Below are positions 22,710-34,573 of a stretch of 64,000 nt of DNA, one piece after another. The position numbers were made by a program, and so were the translations under genes. Origin of the DNA: Kuschelorhynchus macadamiae (taxonomy: Eukaryota; Arthropoda; Insecta; Coleoptera; Curculionidae); contig JAUTXW010002103.1 of NCBI GenBank assembly GCA_030620095.1, forward strand, positions 1,103,501 to 1,167,500, written 5' to 3'. Position 1 is the first letter of the stretch. Each line of letters opens with the position of its first letter. The notes beneath the pieces are model-generated. The model saw only the letters and a program-made list of their open reading frames with translations, did not search any database and had not been told where the DNA came from.

Positions 22710-23813
22710 ATGCCTTGTACAAGTTGTGATGAGAAAAATACAGAATCGTTTGCTTGTGATGGGTGCAGGTTAAGTCTGTGTAAGGCCTGTGCGGGCCTGT
22801 CAGCTTCGGAAGTGAGAGTCTTACAACTTCGAGACCGTATTATGACATTTCATTGTAAAAAATGCAAAAGTTTGGATACCCTTAAATTATTACAAGATAC
22901 CATTATTGATAAGTCAGAAATCATCTTAAATAAGGAGGAGATCATCACTTTTCTCCAAGAAAAGATTAAAGGATTAGAAAATAAACAAAATGATTTCCAT
23001 TTAATACACCAAAATACATATAGTGATATTACCAAAATAAATAAGGAAAAGCAAAATATTAATGTTAATATTCCAAATCTAATAATAAAACCTAAAAAGC
23101 AGCAAGACATAACAAAAACTAAAACCGATATCCAAAGGAACATAAACCCCTCATCATTAAAAATTGCAATTAAAGGTACCCGGAACACCTCAGATGGATC
23201 CATGATTGTTAAATGCCAGAAGAAAAGTGACCTTGAGACTCTTCAAAGAGAAGCCCAAAACAAATTAACTGATTATGATGTGAAAATAACTAAAATGCGG
23301 AAACCACGGATTAAAATAACCGGATATAAAGGTGAATTGGATAAACAGCAACTGAAAAAATACATAAGAGAACAAAACGAGTTTATAGAAGACCCAGAAG
23401 AATTAGAAATCACATACATTAAAACAAATAAGAAAAACAAGATGTGCACGCTCTATGGTGAATGTTGTCCATCCCTATTCCATAAATGTATGACTGCGAA
23501 GAAGATATTTATTGGTTGGGAGAGATACCCCATTCATGAAGATATTAGTATAATAAGATGCTTTAAATGTCAGGAGCATTTTCACAAGTCTGATACATGT
23601 CCTAACAGCCTTGTCTGTGAGTGCTGTGGTGAGGATCATGATGTGCGTGATTGTCCCAAATCACACAAGAAATGCAGTAACTGTTTAAAAGCTAACAAAC
23701 GGTACAAGACCAACTACAATATAGACCATGGTGCAAGTGACCCACTGTGCCCCTCCTATCAGTATCTGGTTAGTGTGCTAAGAAGCAAAATAGATTATGG
23801 CTACAGCCCTTAG
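22710..23813 (+). CDS. LINE ORF1 (gag-like, PHD finger plus CCHC knuckles)
   Basis: An intact 367-residue frame. Residues 3-50 form a zinc finger of PHD type (CTSC, CDGC, CKAC and CKKC pairs). A lysine-rich, partly coiled region follows (about 60-130). An RRM-like core lies at about 145-270 (SLKIAIKGTRNTSDGSMIVK, then FIGWERYPI). Residues 285-335 carry zinc knuckles (CFKCQEHFHKSDTC, CX2CX4HX4C; CECCGEDHDVRDC, CX2CX3HX4C; CSNC). ORF1 proteins of Jockey/CR1-group LINEs bind the element RNA and form the RNP. The last 17 nt overlap ORF2 in the +1 frame. No stop interrupts it, unlike ORF2. Confidence 0.85.
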   Translation: MPCTSCDEKNTESFACDGCRLSLCKACAGLSASEVRVLQLRDRIMTFHCKKCKSLDTLKLLQDTIIDKSEIILNKEEIITFLQEKIKGLENKQNDFHLIHQNTYSDITKINKEKQNINVNIPNLIIKPKKQQDITKTKTDIQRNINPSSLKIAIKGTRNTSDGSMIVKCQKKSDLETLQREAQNKLTDYDVKITKMRKPRIKITGYKGELDKQQLKKYIREQNEFIEDPEELEITYIKTNKKNKMCTLYGECCPSLFHKCMTAKKIFIGWERYPIHEDISIIRCFKCQEHFHKSDTCPNSLVCECCGEDHDVRDCPKSHKKCSNCLKANKRYKTNYNIDHGASDPLCPSYQYLVSVLRSKIDYGYSP

Positions 23814-25875
23814 TCAACAAGAAATCGAGATTCTAAACGACCTTGACATTTGTAATGAGGACATAATGGAGGAAAGCATTGCTTGTGATGCCATAAAAAC
23901 CAAAATAGACTTTAAAAATAAACTTTTTAGCATTTTACATTTCAACATTAGAAGTATTCGAAAAAATTTTGATGAGTTATTGGTCTTCTTAGAATCGTAC
24001 AACCTTAAATATTGTGATATTATAGTACTTACCGAGTCTTGGCAAATAGGGAATGAACAATTTAATATTGATGGGTACAATATGTTTTATAACAATTCAA
24101 AGCTTAATCAAAACGATGGTACTATTGTTTACATAAAATCTACCTTACACTTTAAAATTTCTAACATAAAATTAGACTATTCCGGAGTTACACTAAGTAG
24201 AATTATATCGGATGTTAATGGTGTGTCTCTGGGCGTTTCATGTCTTTACAGACTCCCCTCTACAGACATTCCTAGCTTTCTTAGAGACCTTGAGACTTTA
24301 TATTCGGTAAACTCAACAAATCAAATAGAGATTCTAATTGGTGACATGAACATTAATTTAGCAGCAGAAAACAATGAAGTAAATGACTACACTACACTAT
24401 TGGGACACTTTGGTTTTTTGTCTGCTATTAACAACCCCACTCGTGTAACTTCTAACACTAGTTCCATATTGGATCATATTTTTGTTAAAAAGAATCTCAG
24501 AACTAATCTTAAATACTCTTCTTTTGTTCTGCACTCTTCACTCACTGATCACTATCCTGTAATGTTGAGTGTGTCCTGTCAGCACAATATTCGATCTGAT
24601 AAAACTTCAGATGCTAAAATTTTTACTTACTCCAAAATCAATTATCAAATTTTAGATGAGCTTTTTAAGGCTGAATCTTGGTTTAGTGTTTTGGAAGCTC
24701 AAAATATAGAAACTGCTACACAAAAATTCTTAGAAATAATGGCTGAAATAATAAATAAATCTAAAATTAAAAAAACATTTCAAAATAAACAGCATAAAAA
24801 ATTAAAACCGTGGATTACTAATGGAATCATTAATTCCATTAAAACAAAAGATAAAATGAAAAAAAAACTTTTATTATATCAAGATGAAACTAAAAAAAAA
24901 ACATTCACTGATTATAGAAATAATTTGTATAAAATTATACAAAAACGAAAATATGATTATTATAAAACTGAAATCGAAAATAGTAAGAATGATCTTAAAA
25001 AAATATATCATATAATCTCAAACGCAACAAATGAAAATACAACAAAAAATAAATTAAACTTGGAAATCAAAAACAACAATGGAAAGTTTGATGATAATAA
25101 GAAGATGGCCAATTTCTGTAACGATTTCTTTACTAACATAGGTTTTAAAATGTACAAAAAAATTAATGCTCCTTCTAGTTTTTCTAGAATTGACTTCACT
25201 GCTTTATCATCAATTTTTCTAAAGCCTACCAATTCAAATGAGATAATAAAACAAATTAACACACTAAAGAATAACTGCGCTCCAGGAAGTGATGGCATAA
25301 CTACAAAAATCGTTAAAGATTTTCACATATATTTAATAAATCCAATAGTTCATATAATTAATCTAATTTTTAAAACAGGCATAGTTCCAAGTTGTTTTAA
25401 AATTGCTATCATAACACCCGTCCATAAAGCTGGAGACAAGTCTGATATAAATAACTACCGTCCAATAAGTGTTATCAACACATTTGCTAAAATCTTTGAA
25501 AAATGTCTTAAAGATCGCCTGGTCAGCTTTCTTCAACAAAATAATATCATATCTCAACGTCAATTTGGATTTATGAACGGTTTGAGCACTACCGATGCAA
25601 TTTGTGAATTAACCAACAGCATAACTTCCAACCTTGACAGTAGCAATAAGTGCATTGCTGTGTTTTTGGACCTCACCAAGGCGTTTGATACGGTGCCTCA
25701 TGGCTCTCTCCTTAACGTTTTGGGTTTGTATGGGGTCAGGGGCACCGTGTTAAGCATCTTCGAGAGTTACTTAAGCGGTCGAACACAGATTGTCAAAATT
25801 AATGATGTTTGCAGCGATCCACTTAACATTACAATGGGAATACCTCAAGGCACTGTACATCAACTCATTAACTAG
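23797..25875 (+). pseudogene. LINE ORF2, endonuclease and N-terminal reverse transcriptase (frameshifted)
   Basis: Starts at ATG 23797, overlapping the ORF1 stop. An AP-type endonuclease covers about residues 40-265: LHFNIRSIRKN, DIIVLTESWQ, LIGDMNINLA, SSILDHIFV and LTDHYPVMLSV. The RT begins near residue 480: CAPGSDGITTKI, NYRPISVINTFAKIFEKCL, QFGFMNGLSTTDAICEL, VFLDLTKAFDTVPHG, and MGIPQGTV. Immediately after GTV the frame fails and ends at TAG (25873-25875). The continuation (YINSLTSIDIDNG, then LLSYADDTVVLF) is in another frame from about 25858. This fits loss of about 26 bp that would encode LGPILFLI-type residues, between short TAC repeats. Confidence 0.9.
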
Positions 25876-26733
25876 TATTGACATTGACAATGGCTCATTA
25901 TTGTCTTATGCTGACGATACTGTAGTTCTGTTTTCAGGATCATCATGGACTTCTGTTCGTGATTTTGCCATTCAAGGTGTGGGCAAAATTAAAAATTGGT
26001 TAGACACATTTAAGCTAACTTTAAATACCTCAAAGACGAATTACATAGCCTTTTCCATCACAGCAGCCAATCGTCCACACTTCCGAAGCATTCATATTGA
26101 CAACTTTGATGGTGATATTCTAGAGGTTGAATATACAAAATACTTGGGTGTAATTATTGACTGTAATCTCAGATGGGATCATCATGTACTTAGAATTACA
26201 AAAAATATAAAGAAACTAGTGTACAAATTTTATGTTTTGAGAGAGATATTAAGTAAAAAGTTGTTGTTGTGTGTGTATAAAGCCCTTATTGAATCTTTAA
26301 TTCGATATGGTATAGTGGTGTGGGGTGGTCTGTATCAAAATTCCTTAAAGCCTTTAAATGTAGTTCAAAATTATATTCTTAAGATTATATTTCGAAAAAA
26401 TAGGCGATATACTACCAGGCTTTTATATTCAGAGGACATATTGGATGTGAGAGGATTATATTGTCTGTCAACATGCTCATTTATTAAAAAATCTACTAAA
26501 TTTAAACAAACTATAAACCACATCTATGAAACTAGGTCTAAGGTCAGTGAACAATTGGAGATGCCAGTAAACAATAGATCAAAAAAATTGAGATCTTTCT
26601 CTTATTTAGGTCCCAAAATGTATAACTTGCTTCCCTAGAATTGAGATCCCTGCCAAGACTGAAAAAATTCAATAATAGTTGTAGGATTTTTATTTTTAAA
26701 TATTTACATAAATTTAAAGCTCTATTTCAATAG
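25858..26733 (+). pseudogene. LINE ORF2, C-terminal reverse transcriptase (after the frameshift)
   Basis: This continues the ORF2 of 23797. It holds YINSLTSID, SLLSYADDTVVLFSGSSW with the catalytic YADD, TLNTSKTNYIAFS, then KYLGVIIDCNLRWDHHV and GIVVWGGLYQNSL of the thumb. A second frame change lies at about 26630, after MYNLLP. The C-terminus goes on in the next frame as LRSLPRLKKFNNS and FKYLHKFKALFQ to a TAG at 26731-26733. With both lesions, no active RT can be made from this copy. The 3' untranslated part probably runs to about 26900. No target duplication was found. Confidence 0.85.
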
Positions 26734-27139
26734 GATAACATCTATATTTATAAGGTTTGCTAAAATAAGAAATTATATTTGTTGTTAATGTAATTTTTAA
26801 ATTTTTATTTGTACAGCTTTAGCATGAGGTTAACTGTATTCTCAATATAAATTCAAAGATAATACTTGTGTACATACAAGTGTTCATTCACTTAGGTGCA
26901 ATTCAAACTCTTTATTTGCACAGTTTGTGTGCGATCCTGTAGTAACGATTTAACCCCTATCCTCTCCAGTTTATCAAATAAAATTTCGTGGTCATTAAAT
27001 TAAAAGCTTTTCTGAGATGAAAACAACTTTTTAATTTTTCAGAGCAGTGCACACTTTGTGCAGGATAAAAATTGTGATTCTTGTAGATCACTTTTTATTT
27101 CACAGAAAATGTTGACATTTCCAGTATTTTTATATTTGA

Positions 27140-28110
27140 ATCTATTCCATAGATGCCAGTTTGGTTTCAAAAAGAATAAAAACACCGAATAATAGATCTA
27201 GTATCAGATATTGCCAACATATTTCATGACCTTCAGTATGACACTGTTCAACTCTGCAATCTAACTAAGGCCTTTGACTGTATTGACCATGGAATTCTCC
27301 TTCGCAAACTGGAGGCATACAACATTTGCAAGAAGAGTCTGGAGCTTTTAGCTTGCTACCTAAAGGACAGATATCAAGTTGTGAGGTATTCTGGGGTGTC
27401 ATCAGAGGAGAGTGTAATCAATATTCGAGTGCCGCAAGGGTCGGTTCTGGGTCTTATACTGTTTTTAAATTATATCAATGATTTCCACTCATTGATCAGC
27501 TATCAAAATATATGCTCTTCGCTGATATCAATAGCATCAATAGCAGCCGACACACTCGAAGAGTCTCTGAGGATGTTAATGGTGGCATAGAAGAAGGCCG
27601 AGGAGTGGTTTAATTCCAATAAATTACTTCTCAACAAATATAAAACTCAGAGGGTAGTCTTTTCAATGAGAGAGTTGAGTGTGGTGAATCCCCCTAATGA
27701 AAATGCCTGATTTTTAGGAGATCTGAAGTAGAATTTTCATATAGAGAATGTTACTTCAAGACTTACAACGTTTATCTGCTGCGCTCCCTCTCGGATAGGA
27801 TATCTCTTGATGTGCTAAAGGTCGCATATCATGGTGTGTTTCATTGCCATCTTTCCTAAGCTATACTTTTCTATCTAGCTATCTTTCGCTTGCAACGGAG
27901 GGCAATTAGAATATTGGCAGGGTTGCCTTTTGGGAAAGACTGCAGACTTTTATTCAACTATTTATAATGGAAAAAAAATTTAAACACATTCAAATTAGTT
28001 TAAGAGAAATTGAAGATCTGAGACAGTTAAAATTCAAGTCACATATTTGCTCCTTGAGAAAGCCTTCTATTCAGTGGAAGAATTTTACAAATTTACTTTT
28101 TGAATGAATG
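27140..28110 (+). pseudogene. Second LINE relic, reverse transcriptase to C-terminus, 5'-truncated
   Basis: + strand pieces, in changing frames: CQFGFKKNKNTE, LCNLTKAFDCIDHGILLRKL, KDRYQVVRYSGVSSEESV, VPQGSVLGLILFLNYINDF, and AEEWFNSNKLLLNKYKT. The thumb follows (VTSRLTTFIYLLRSL, RRAIRILAGLPFG), then a C-terminal block near 28000-28100. The wording differs from the adjacent 22710-26733 LINE (FDCIDHG against FDTVPHG), so it is a separate, older Jockey-like family. The FADD block is disrupted near 27510-27560, with only SSLISIASIAADT readable. Dead relic. Confidence 0.75.
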
Positions 28111-28639
28111 TAAATTGTATTTATTGTGAGTGCAATATGCCTTTCAAAGTTTGCTGTAGTTCTTTTCATGTATGGCATCTTGGATTTAAATAGACATTAG
28201 TAAGTTTGACTTATTATTTTTTATTGTATGTGTTCATTATTTTAACAGTGTAGGATGCTAGTTTGTGTGTTTATATGTTCTATTTTTTATTTTATTTACA
28301 ATTACAATACATGAGTATAAATCTATATACACAAGTATGTTTATTAATCGTTGGCTTATTTCATTTTTTGTATATAGCTATTTTATATTTTACATTACCT
28401 TTTTTTTTATTTCAGCTTTCGTACTGAATTTGTATTTATGACGATAAAGCCATGTTTGTGTTTGAGTTTTGAGTATGGGTATTGTTTTTCCAGATAAAAA
28501 TGTCTAATACAGTTTTTCATTTTTGTGGTTAAATTTTTCATACGCGGTTTTGCCCTTCCTTTGGAAATTATTTGAAGCTTATCAGCGAAGTTTAATGTTG
28601 AAGATCCCTTTATTATTAAGACCCCCATCACACATTCAC

Positions 28640-29056
28640 ACACACACTCTTCTTACTAAATTCTCCAACATTTTCAACGTTATTAACGACAGTCGAAGTT
28701 GACACGACGCGCCGTACGTATCACACAACACACGGATAACCGTTCAAACAAAGAACTATCTGCAAACAGCCGGTGGAAAGTTCAATAACCTCTGGCTCGA
28801 TTCACAGGAAATCAAGCATACAGGACTTGCCTGCAGAGAAGCTAGCAGCCTGCATAGGTTCTATTCGATTTCTATTGTGGCTCGGTCGGAGTCAATGCCG
28901 CATTTATTATGGGCTTGATAATTAAGATATTTTAGCATTTTTAATATAAACTAAATTAATGGTTTCCTATTTCAAAAATTACGTTTTAGAAGATGTTTTG
29001 TAATTTTTTTTGGGGAAGCACTGCTTCCCTTGCTTCCATGGACTGCACGCCCCTGG
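28640..29056 (-). mobile_element. Terminal fragment of a hAT-like DNA transposon (tentative)
   Basis: The minus strand starts CAGGGGCGTGCAGTCCATGG at about 29053. A GGAAGCAGTGCTTCC palindrome lies in the first 50 bp. GC-richer, non-coding sequence then runs to about 28640. A CAGGGGCG start is typical of some hAT elements. The other end is missing. No transposase was recognised, and the minus-strand frame at 28407-28643 has no identifiable domain. Confidence 0.4.
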
Positions 29057-29116
29057 CTAGATCTCGTAACATCTTTAAGCATGTATTGTATTATTTCTTA
29101 CGTAATATAAAGGCAT

Positions 29117-29141
29117 TTATTATTATTATTATTATTATTAT
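29117..29141 (+). repeat. (TTA)n microsatellite
   Basis: A run of TTA units directly in front of the fold-back at 29147. Confidence 0.9.
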
Positions 29142-29146
29142 ATAGA

Positions 29147-29344
29147 GCAAAACGGTTTGCATATTCCTATCTTATTTTTTCATGGTCTTTCTTGGTTGGC
29201 AAAAGCTAAAAAAAATGCATTTTTTTTAATCTACGATATTGTTACCTAAAAAAATTGCATATTTAAAATCTTTGCCAACAACCAAAACATATATCATAAG
29301 AAAGACCATAAAAAACTAAGTTAAGAATGTGCAAACCGTTTTGC
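29147..29344. repeat. Fold-back (MITE-like) inverted repeat
   Basis: GCAAAACGGTTTGC at 29147-29160 is matched by GCAAACCGTTTTGC at 29331-29344. Further matching inward includes ATGGTCTTTCTT with its complement AAGAAAGACCAT, and GGTTGGCAAA with TTTGCCAACA. Arms are about 70-80 bp with a short centre. It looks like a small non-autonomous element or an inverted duplication. Confidence 0.7.
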
Positions 29345-29739
29345 TTAAAGTTGGACCGCCAAAATTTTACAGCCTTCCAAAATCTGAAAATCTCAATTTT
29401 CAAACAATTGTTTTTGAATACTTCAAAAAAACTTAGGCATATAATAAGTTATAAAAAAATTCTTTTTTTTTAATAGAATCGAAATATCAAGTCATATTAG
29501 AGTTTTCTCTTTGAAAAAGTACCCCTTTTGTCAGTCAACCTTTTCTTGAACACCCTGTATTCAAAAAAATGAATAAAAAAGTGCTTAATAAATCCTACAA
29601 CTTTCGTATTTATCATTTTGTTTGTATATTGTAAAGCAAAGAAGTTAAAGGGATGAACACATATAGTGGATCACCATGTACCTGCTTGTACGCATGTAAA
29701 GCGCAAAAAAATAACTAATACTTTAATAATACACTAAAA

Positions 29740-30470
29740 TATACTTTCATTTTCTGATCGATTCATACTGTCTAAGAACGATTTAATCTGTTGTTGTTTC
29801 ATGCCCATGTCCGGCAATTCCGTCAGTTTTGTAATGGACAATGACGATGAACCTGCTATAGAACTTGCCGAAATCCGTAATTCTTCATGATTTATTTCAC
29901 TTCTTTATCTTTCGTTTTAAAATGTGGAGGCAGAATTAGTCGTTTGATAAACTGAGGACATTTTGCACATTTTAACAAATGTCTTTCCATTTTGTAAACA
30001 GTTGGAAAGTATTTTATACTGCAATATTTACACCTTACAGCTTTCTCATCCTCTTTGAAATGCCTCCATGCGAGCCCCTTTTTTCTTCTCGTTTTCACTA
30101 TTTACATTGCCTTTAGAAAAATACAATATGCATATGAACTGTTTTTATAAGGTTTTAACTCGGTTTGCTTGCTACATATAAAGTAATTTATAAAAAAAAT
30201 GTAAACAATTTGGGGAACACCGTCGGAAAACACGAAACATAACCTCGAAATATTCTCACGAAGTAGAGATGAAATATTTATATCGACTTTTGACTGTCAA
30301 AGAAAGGATGAGATATTTATATCAATTTTTTTTGCTTTTATTATTTTTTACTTTAGATTTTAGACAAAAAAAACAAAAGTACACAGCTTTGGGTAGGTAA
30401 AAACGATTGGGTAAATACCCAATTTTTATTTACCTTCCCGGTAGGTATTTACCCACCGCCCATCACTACA
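29740..30470 (-). pseudogene. hAT transposase N-terminus with BED zinc finger (fragment)
   Basis: The frame 30098-29892 encodes WRHFKEDEKAVRCKYC and KYFPTVYKMERHLLKCAKC, a BED-type finger (C-x2-C and H-x-K-C pattern) that binds the transposon ends in many hAT transposases. After an in-frame stop at 29892, coding-like sequence continues (SSIAGSSSLSIVTKL, GMKQQQIKSFL) to about 29740. At the upstream side (30390-30470) the minus strand reads TAGTGATGGGCGGTGGGTAA, resembling a hAT terminal repeat. No catalytic region follows, so only the 5' end of the element is present. Confidence 0.6.
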
Positions 30471-32446
30471 CATCCGGCGACATTTTATTTAAAAATTTTC
30501 TTAAAAATAATATAATTATTTTTAAAAGCTCATTGTGAAGTTACAAAAGAGAAAATAAACGACAAGTGGTAGTTGCACTATTTTTGTGATTAAATTTTAT
30601 GAGGTATATTACATATACTACTGGAGCACTCTGGATATTGTCTACATTCGATTAATTATATGTAAATCATTGCAATTTCAATTTTTTTTTTAATAAAGGA
30701 TTTTATTTATTTATTTATAATCTGCATTGACATATTCGCTGAAAAAAAATATTTTATTCTTTTTAGTATATTTTTAAGTTAAAGCTTGTCTTTAATTCAT
30801 ATTTATTTTTAGTCATGGTCTCTTTAGCATGCTTTTACTTCCTGGTATAGGTATTATATGTATTTGAGGACTACTAGTAAAATCTTGTAATGAGATAATC
30901 AAAACTTGTGGGTTGAATTTTAACTGTTTTTATTATAAGTAATAATATTATTACTTATTATGAATTACATGATATTTAGGTACAAATTGTAAAAATAATA
31001 AGATTTTTTTTAGGAATATAGTTATATTACATGTAAGGCAAAACAACCATTTAATCCATATATATTTTGAATATACAGAATAGCAATGAGCAAACTATTG
31101 AATTTTGTTCTTTAAAAGTTACTTTTATTCTAATAAGCTTTCACAAAAGAGAGATCATACTTATATGATATGAAAGGATTATATATTTTTTATAAAAAAA
31201 ATCAAATGAAAATAAATTATTATATCATCAACAGCAATAATCTCATTAAAATACATGGTCATAAAAATTATTATTATGCATTTAGGAACCCACTCACTTA
31301 CGATTGTTAAATTAGCCATTATTTACTCATCATTAAAATTCCTTTCAAAAACGTTATTGTTTTATGATTTAAATAATTTTAAACACTATAGTTTTCCCAT
31401 GTTTAGTATTCAACCAGTTCAACTTTCTTTTTTTTTTTAAGAATAGGAAATTTCCTGTTTTCATTTTCTATAAGGCAAATGGAGTTGTTTTGTCAATTTA
31501 CTTGTGGGGTCGCATTTGCAAAACTGAAAGGCTTAGAAATTAAATTAAGATGTGACTGTGTCAAAATAGTCTATGAATATGAACAAAACTGTATATATGA
31601 TTATAAAGCAAATACAAAATGTGGCGGTTAACCTTGAAAAACGCGTCGTCGTTTAGTAAAAAACATTGCGTTTTTTGAAAAAGAGTTATAATAAAATGTA
31701 TCAAAATTTTATAATAGGTTGTCGTTTTTCAGTAAATAAAAACATAACTTTTTTTGGGACAAAAAAAAGTAAGATATTTGAGAAAATACTGATTTTCTGG
31801 TGATGAAAAAAAAAATTTTTTTTGACATTGAAAAGTGAAATCATTTTAGACTAACTGAGTTACTCCACTATCCTCTTATGATTATTATTAATAAGTAACA
31901 ACATGGTTTCTGCAGGAGATCAGCAACTACAAATTTGGCGTAATTTTATGATTTTCTTATTAAAAATATGGAAAAGAGCCTTCAAATTTATGTTCTATAT
32001 ACCAGTGTGAGTAAGTTATTTGACAGTGAGTGCCACCCTTTGCATCTAAAGAAACTCAAAGCACTTGAGTGTGTGGCTCTTATCTTAGATCTGGATTTAG
32101 TTGTACCTCAACAACCGAACCCAAAGAGTAAAACTAAGTACAGTTACTTACTGAGAAATCAAGGTTACTTCACAAATTCCTCAGGGATCCCACTTGTGTC
32201 TAATCTTATTTTTACTGTTCGTGGATGTTGTGGTGTGCACGTTTGAATACTGTGAGTGTCTCCTTTATGTAAACAATATAAAGTTCTTCCATAAAGTGGA
32301 AGACTCTCATTTAATTCACTCAGACCTGAATAGTTTTGGTAGATGGTGTGACCAAAATTTTTCAAATATTCTAAAATGTAAATTCATGAGATTTCACTGT
32401 GAAAAGATTCCTATTAAGTACAATTAAGTTATAAGCAATCACTCTT

Positions 32447-32460
32447 TAGTAAAAGTAGTA
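32447..32460 (+). repeat. Left 14-bp target-site duplication of the nested LINE
   Basis: TAGTAAAAGTAGTA here is identical to 33397-33410. The two bracket the RNase H LINE, and removing the insert plus one copy restores a continuous LINE-relic sequence. Confidence 0.85.
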
Positions 32461-33396
32461 GTTGGGGAGGTCTAGAGACCAGACTGGTAGGTCTATAAGA
32501 CCCTTGCACTATATATATATGTTCCCTCAACCACCACCCACCATCAGGTTTCCATTCGTAATTCTCTATAGGTCTGGATATCTTGCCAGGATAGTTCCTT
32601 GACTGCATCCCTATGCAAGACTGTAGTGCCAAAGATAATCTGGCATAGTCTTACTCTTGCTTCACACCTGCACAGGAAGTGCAGTGGAGTTTCCTGCTCC
32701 TCCTGACACTTCATGCAGGTAGAGTCCTCCTCAATACCTAAAATAGAAAGGTGCCTCCTTAATTGACAGTGCCTTATTACCACTCCTATGATGGAATTTG
32801 GGGTCTTCCTGCCCTGCATTAACAGCCACTCTGTTCAGCCGTTATCTGGCTTCACAATGAAGTCTAGCTTGCCTACTACCTTAAAACTGGTCCCACTCAC
32901 GTCGCAGTTCTTAGTTCGCCCATTCGTCGAGTGCAGTTCTTATCTGCTGCCTAGTAATACCCAAAGCTGGTTCTTGTCCCACGTATGTGCTGGCAGCTCC
33001 AAGTCTAGCAAGCTCATCTGCCTTCTCATTACCCTCAATCCGACAATGTCCCAGCACCCAAATCAACCTCACTTTCTTACTCCCTGCCAACTGCTTTTGC
33101 CTGTCACCACATTCCTTAACCAGTGCTGATCTCAGCATGGGTGAGTCCAGCGCCTTAAGCGCTGCTTGACTATCTGAACAAATAACAATCTCCTCTATTC
33201 ATTCTATGACTTCCCTCATCATTGTTGCCGTTAAAATGGCGTACACCTCAGCCTGAAACACTGTAGAAAACTTTCCCAAAGCGATATAAGAAACAAGTGC
33301 ATCCCTCGAGAATTCTTCCCTATTTCTCTCCCAATCTTTTTCCACCATTGAGAGAATATAACTCTTATTCCACCTCAGTCTGCCTGAGGGTCGTGC
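32461..33396 (-). mobile_element. 5'-truncated LINE with RNase H domain (I/R1-like), nested
   Basis: Minus-strand pieces, N to C. At 33390-33200: LGKFSTVFQAEVYAI, the RNase H strand with the catalytic Glu. Around 33180-33130: the substrate helix region. At 33138-32911: LIWVLGHCRIEGNEKADELA, the conserved GHxxxxGNExAD block. At 32819-32544: a C-terminal Cys/His finger, CMKCQEEQETPLHFLCRC. The element ends in a short TAC-rich 3' tail. It is 936 bp long, cut off at the 5' side inside the RNase H domain, and flanked by a perfect 14-bp duplication. Internal frame changes show it is not new. Confidence 0.85.
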
Positions 33397-33410
33397 TAGT
33401 AAAAGTAGTA
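33397..33410 (+). repeat. Right 14-bp target-site duplication of the nested LINE
   Basis: TAGTAAAAGTAGTA, identical to 32447-32460. Confidence 0.85.
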
Positions 33411-34573
33411 ACTTTAGGTTGACCAAGGATTGAATTTCAATACACATGTAGACAATATTAGTTTAAAAAAGTTTTCGAATGTTAGGTTTTATAAAAAGGA
33501 ATTGTGAAAATATCGACCATGCCATAAAAAAACTGTACAATTGTTTAGTTTACAGCATTTTAGAACACGATAGTAGTGGGGTAACCATATTATTCGTATC
33601 ACATTAAATGTCTGAAAAATGTACAAAATAAATTCTGTAAATTTATAATGATATACTATATTCTACTAGAGTTCAGTGAGTTGGCTTAGAAACTCTAGAA
33701 AAAAAAGAGATATAATGCAATGGCCTTTATCCTTTTCAAATTAATTAATGGAAATACAGACAGTAGTACGCTTTTGTCTAACATATTTTAAAATACCAAT
33801 AAGAATAACCCGCTACAAATACTTTTTTATGAAAGACCAAACCGCACATAGTATGGCTTTAGGCATGTAACAGATCAGCTGGTAAAAACATACAATCAAT
33901 GTTTCCATGACATTGATATATTTGGTTCTTCTACAAAATTTTCATACATAACTTCTTTCTTCCCTTTGTTGTTTGCAAATATTGTTTTGAAGATATTGTA
34001 GCTAGTTTTTTAAGTTGTAAAACAAATAATATTTGGAGCTCTTTTACTGTATACTGTATTAAGGAATAAATGAATAAGTAACTTATCATGGAATGCTCAT
34101 AATATAGAAAGCATAATAAAAAAGAATGTTCCATTTAGGAAAGGATTAGTCATTTAAATGAAAGAGCTACGGCCTTACTATATAACTCTTACATTGAATC
34201 TTATTTGCGACATTTATTGCCATATTAGGAAAATGCTCTAAATTATCTAATAAATAAGCTTCAAATGACAAGCCGTTAAGACAGTCTTTCAAAACGATTC
34301 TTTTACCATGATTGATAAGTCAGTTATCTATAAAATCGCAATATTAGATATTAATAAAATTTATAGTACTGAAACAGGTAAAGCTTATCCATGCTATTAA
34401 AAACAATTTAAAAATAAAACAAGTTAGGGACTTTCATAATTATTATATATTAACAAACAGAAATAATGTGCCATCATCTAAAAATGTACTTAGTTTAGGA
34501 AATAGTATGATTACCCTATTTTAATTTGATTACAAGTTTTAATAAATCCATTCCATGAATGTATTTTTTTTAG

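Larger units (their letters stand above)
31890..33850 (+). pseudogene. LINE reverse transcriptase relic, split by a nested LINE
   Basis: + strand: LYTSVSKLFDSECHPLHLKKL at about 31985-32050 (RT block A), NSSGIPLVSNLIFTV at 32175-32220 (block B, usual SSGIPQGSxLGPLLF), and in other frames LLYVNNIKFFHKVED, DLNSFGRWC and CEKIPI. After the nested insertion (32461-33396) the thumb continues: FRMLGFIKRNCENI, IKKLYNCLVYSILEHD. Block C reads YVNN where YxDD is expected. A heavily decayed Jockey-like RT. Confidence 0.7.
21147..34573 (+). other. egl: egl intron 1 (13.4 kb), transposon-filled
   Basis: Bounded by GTAAGT and TTTTTTTAG. From 21147 to about 22690 I see nothing coding. It then holds two LINEs (22710-26733, 27140-28110), a transposon end near 28900-29055, a microsatellite and fold-back (29117-29344), a BED-finger hAT fragment (29740-30470), and a LINE relic with a nested RNase H LINE (31890-33850). 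The stretch 30480-31890 is AT-rich with no match. At 34140-34420, AT-rich sequence has faint LINE-like wording (LYNSYIESYLRHLLPY) but too many stops to call. Confidence 0.85.
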
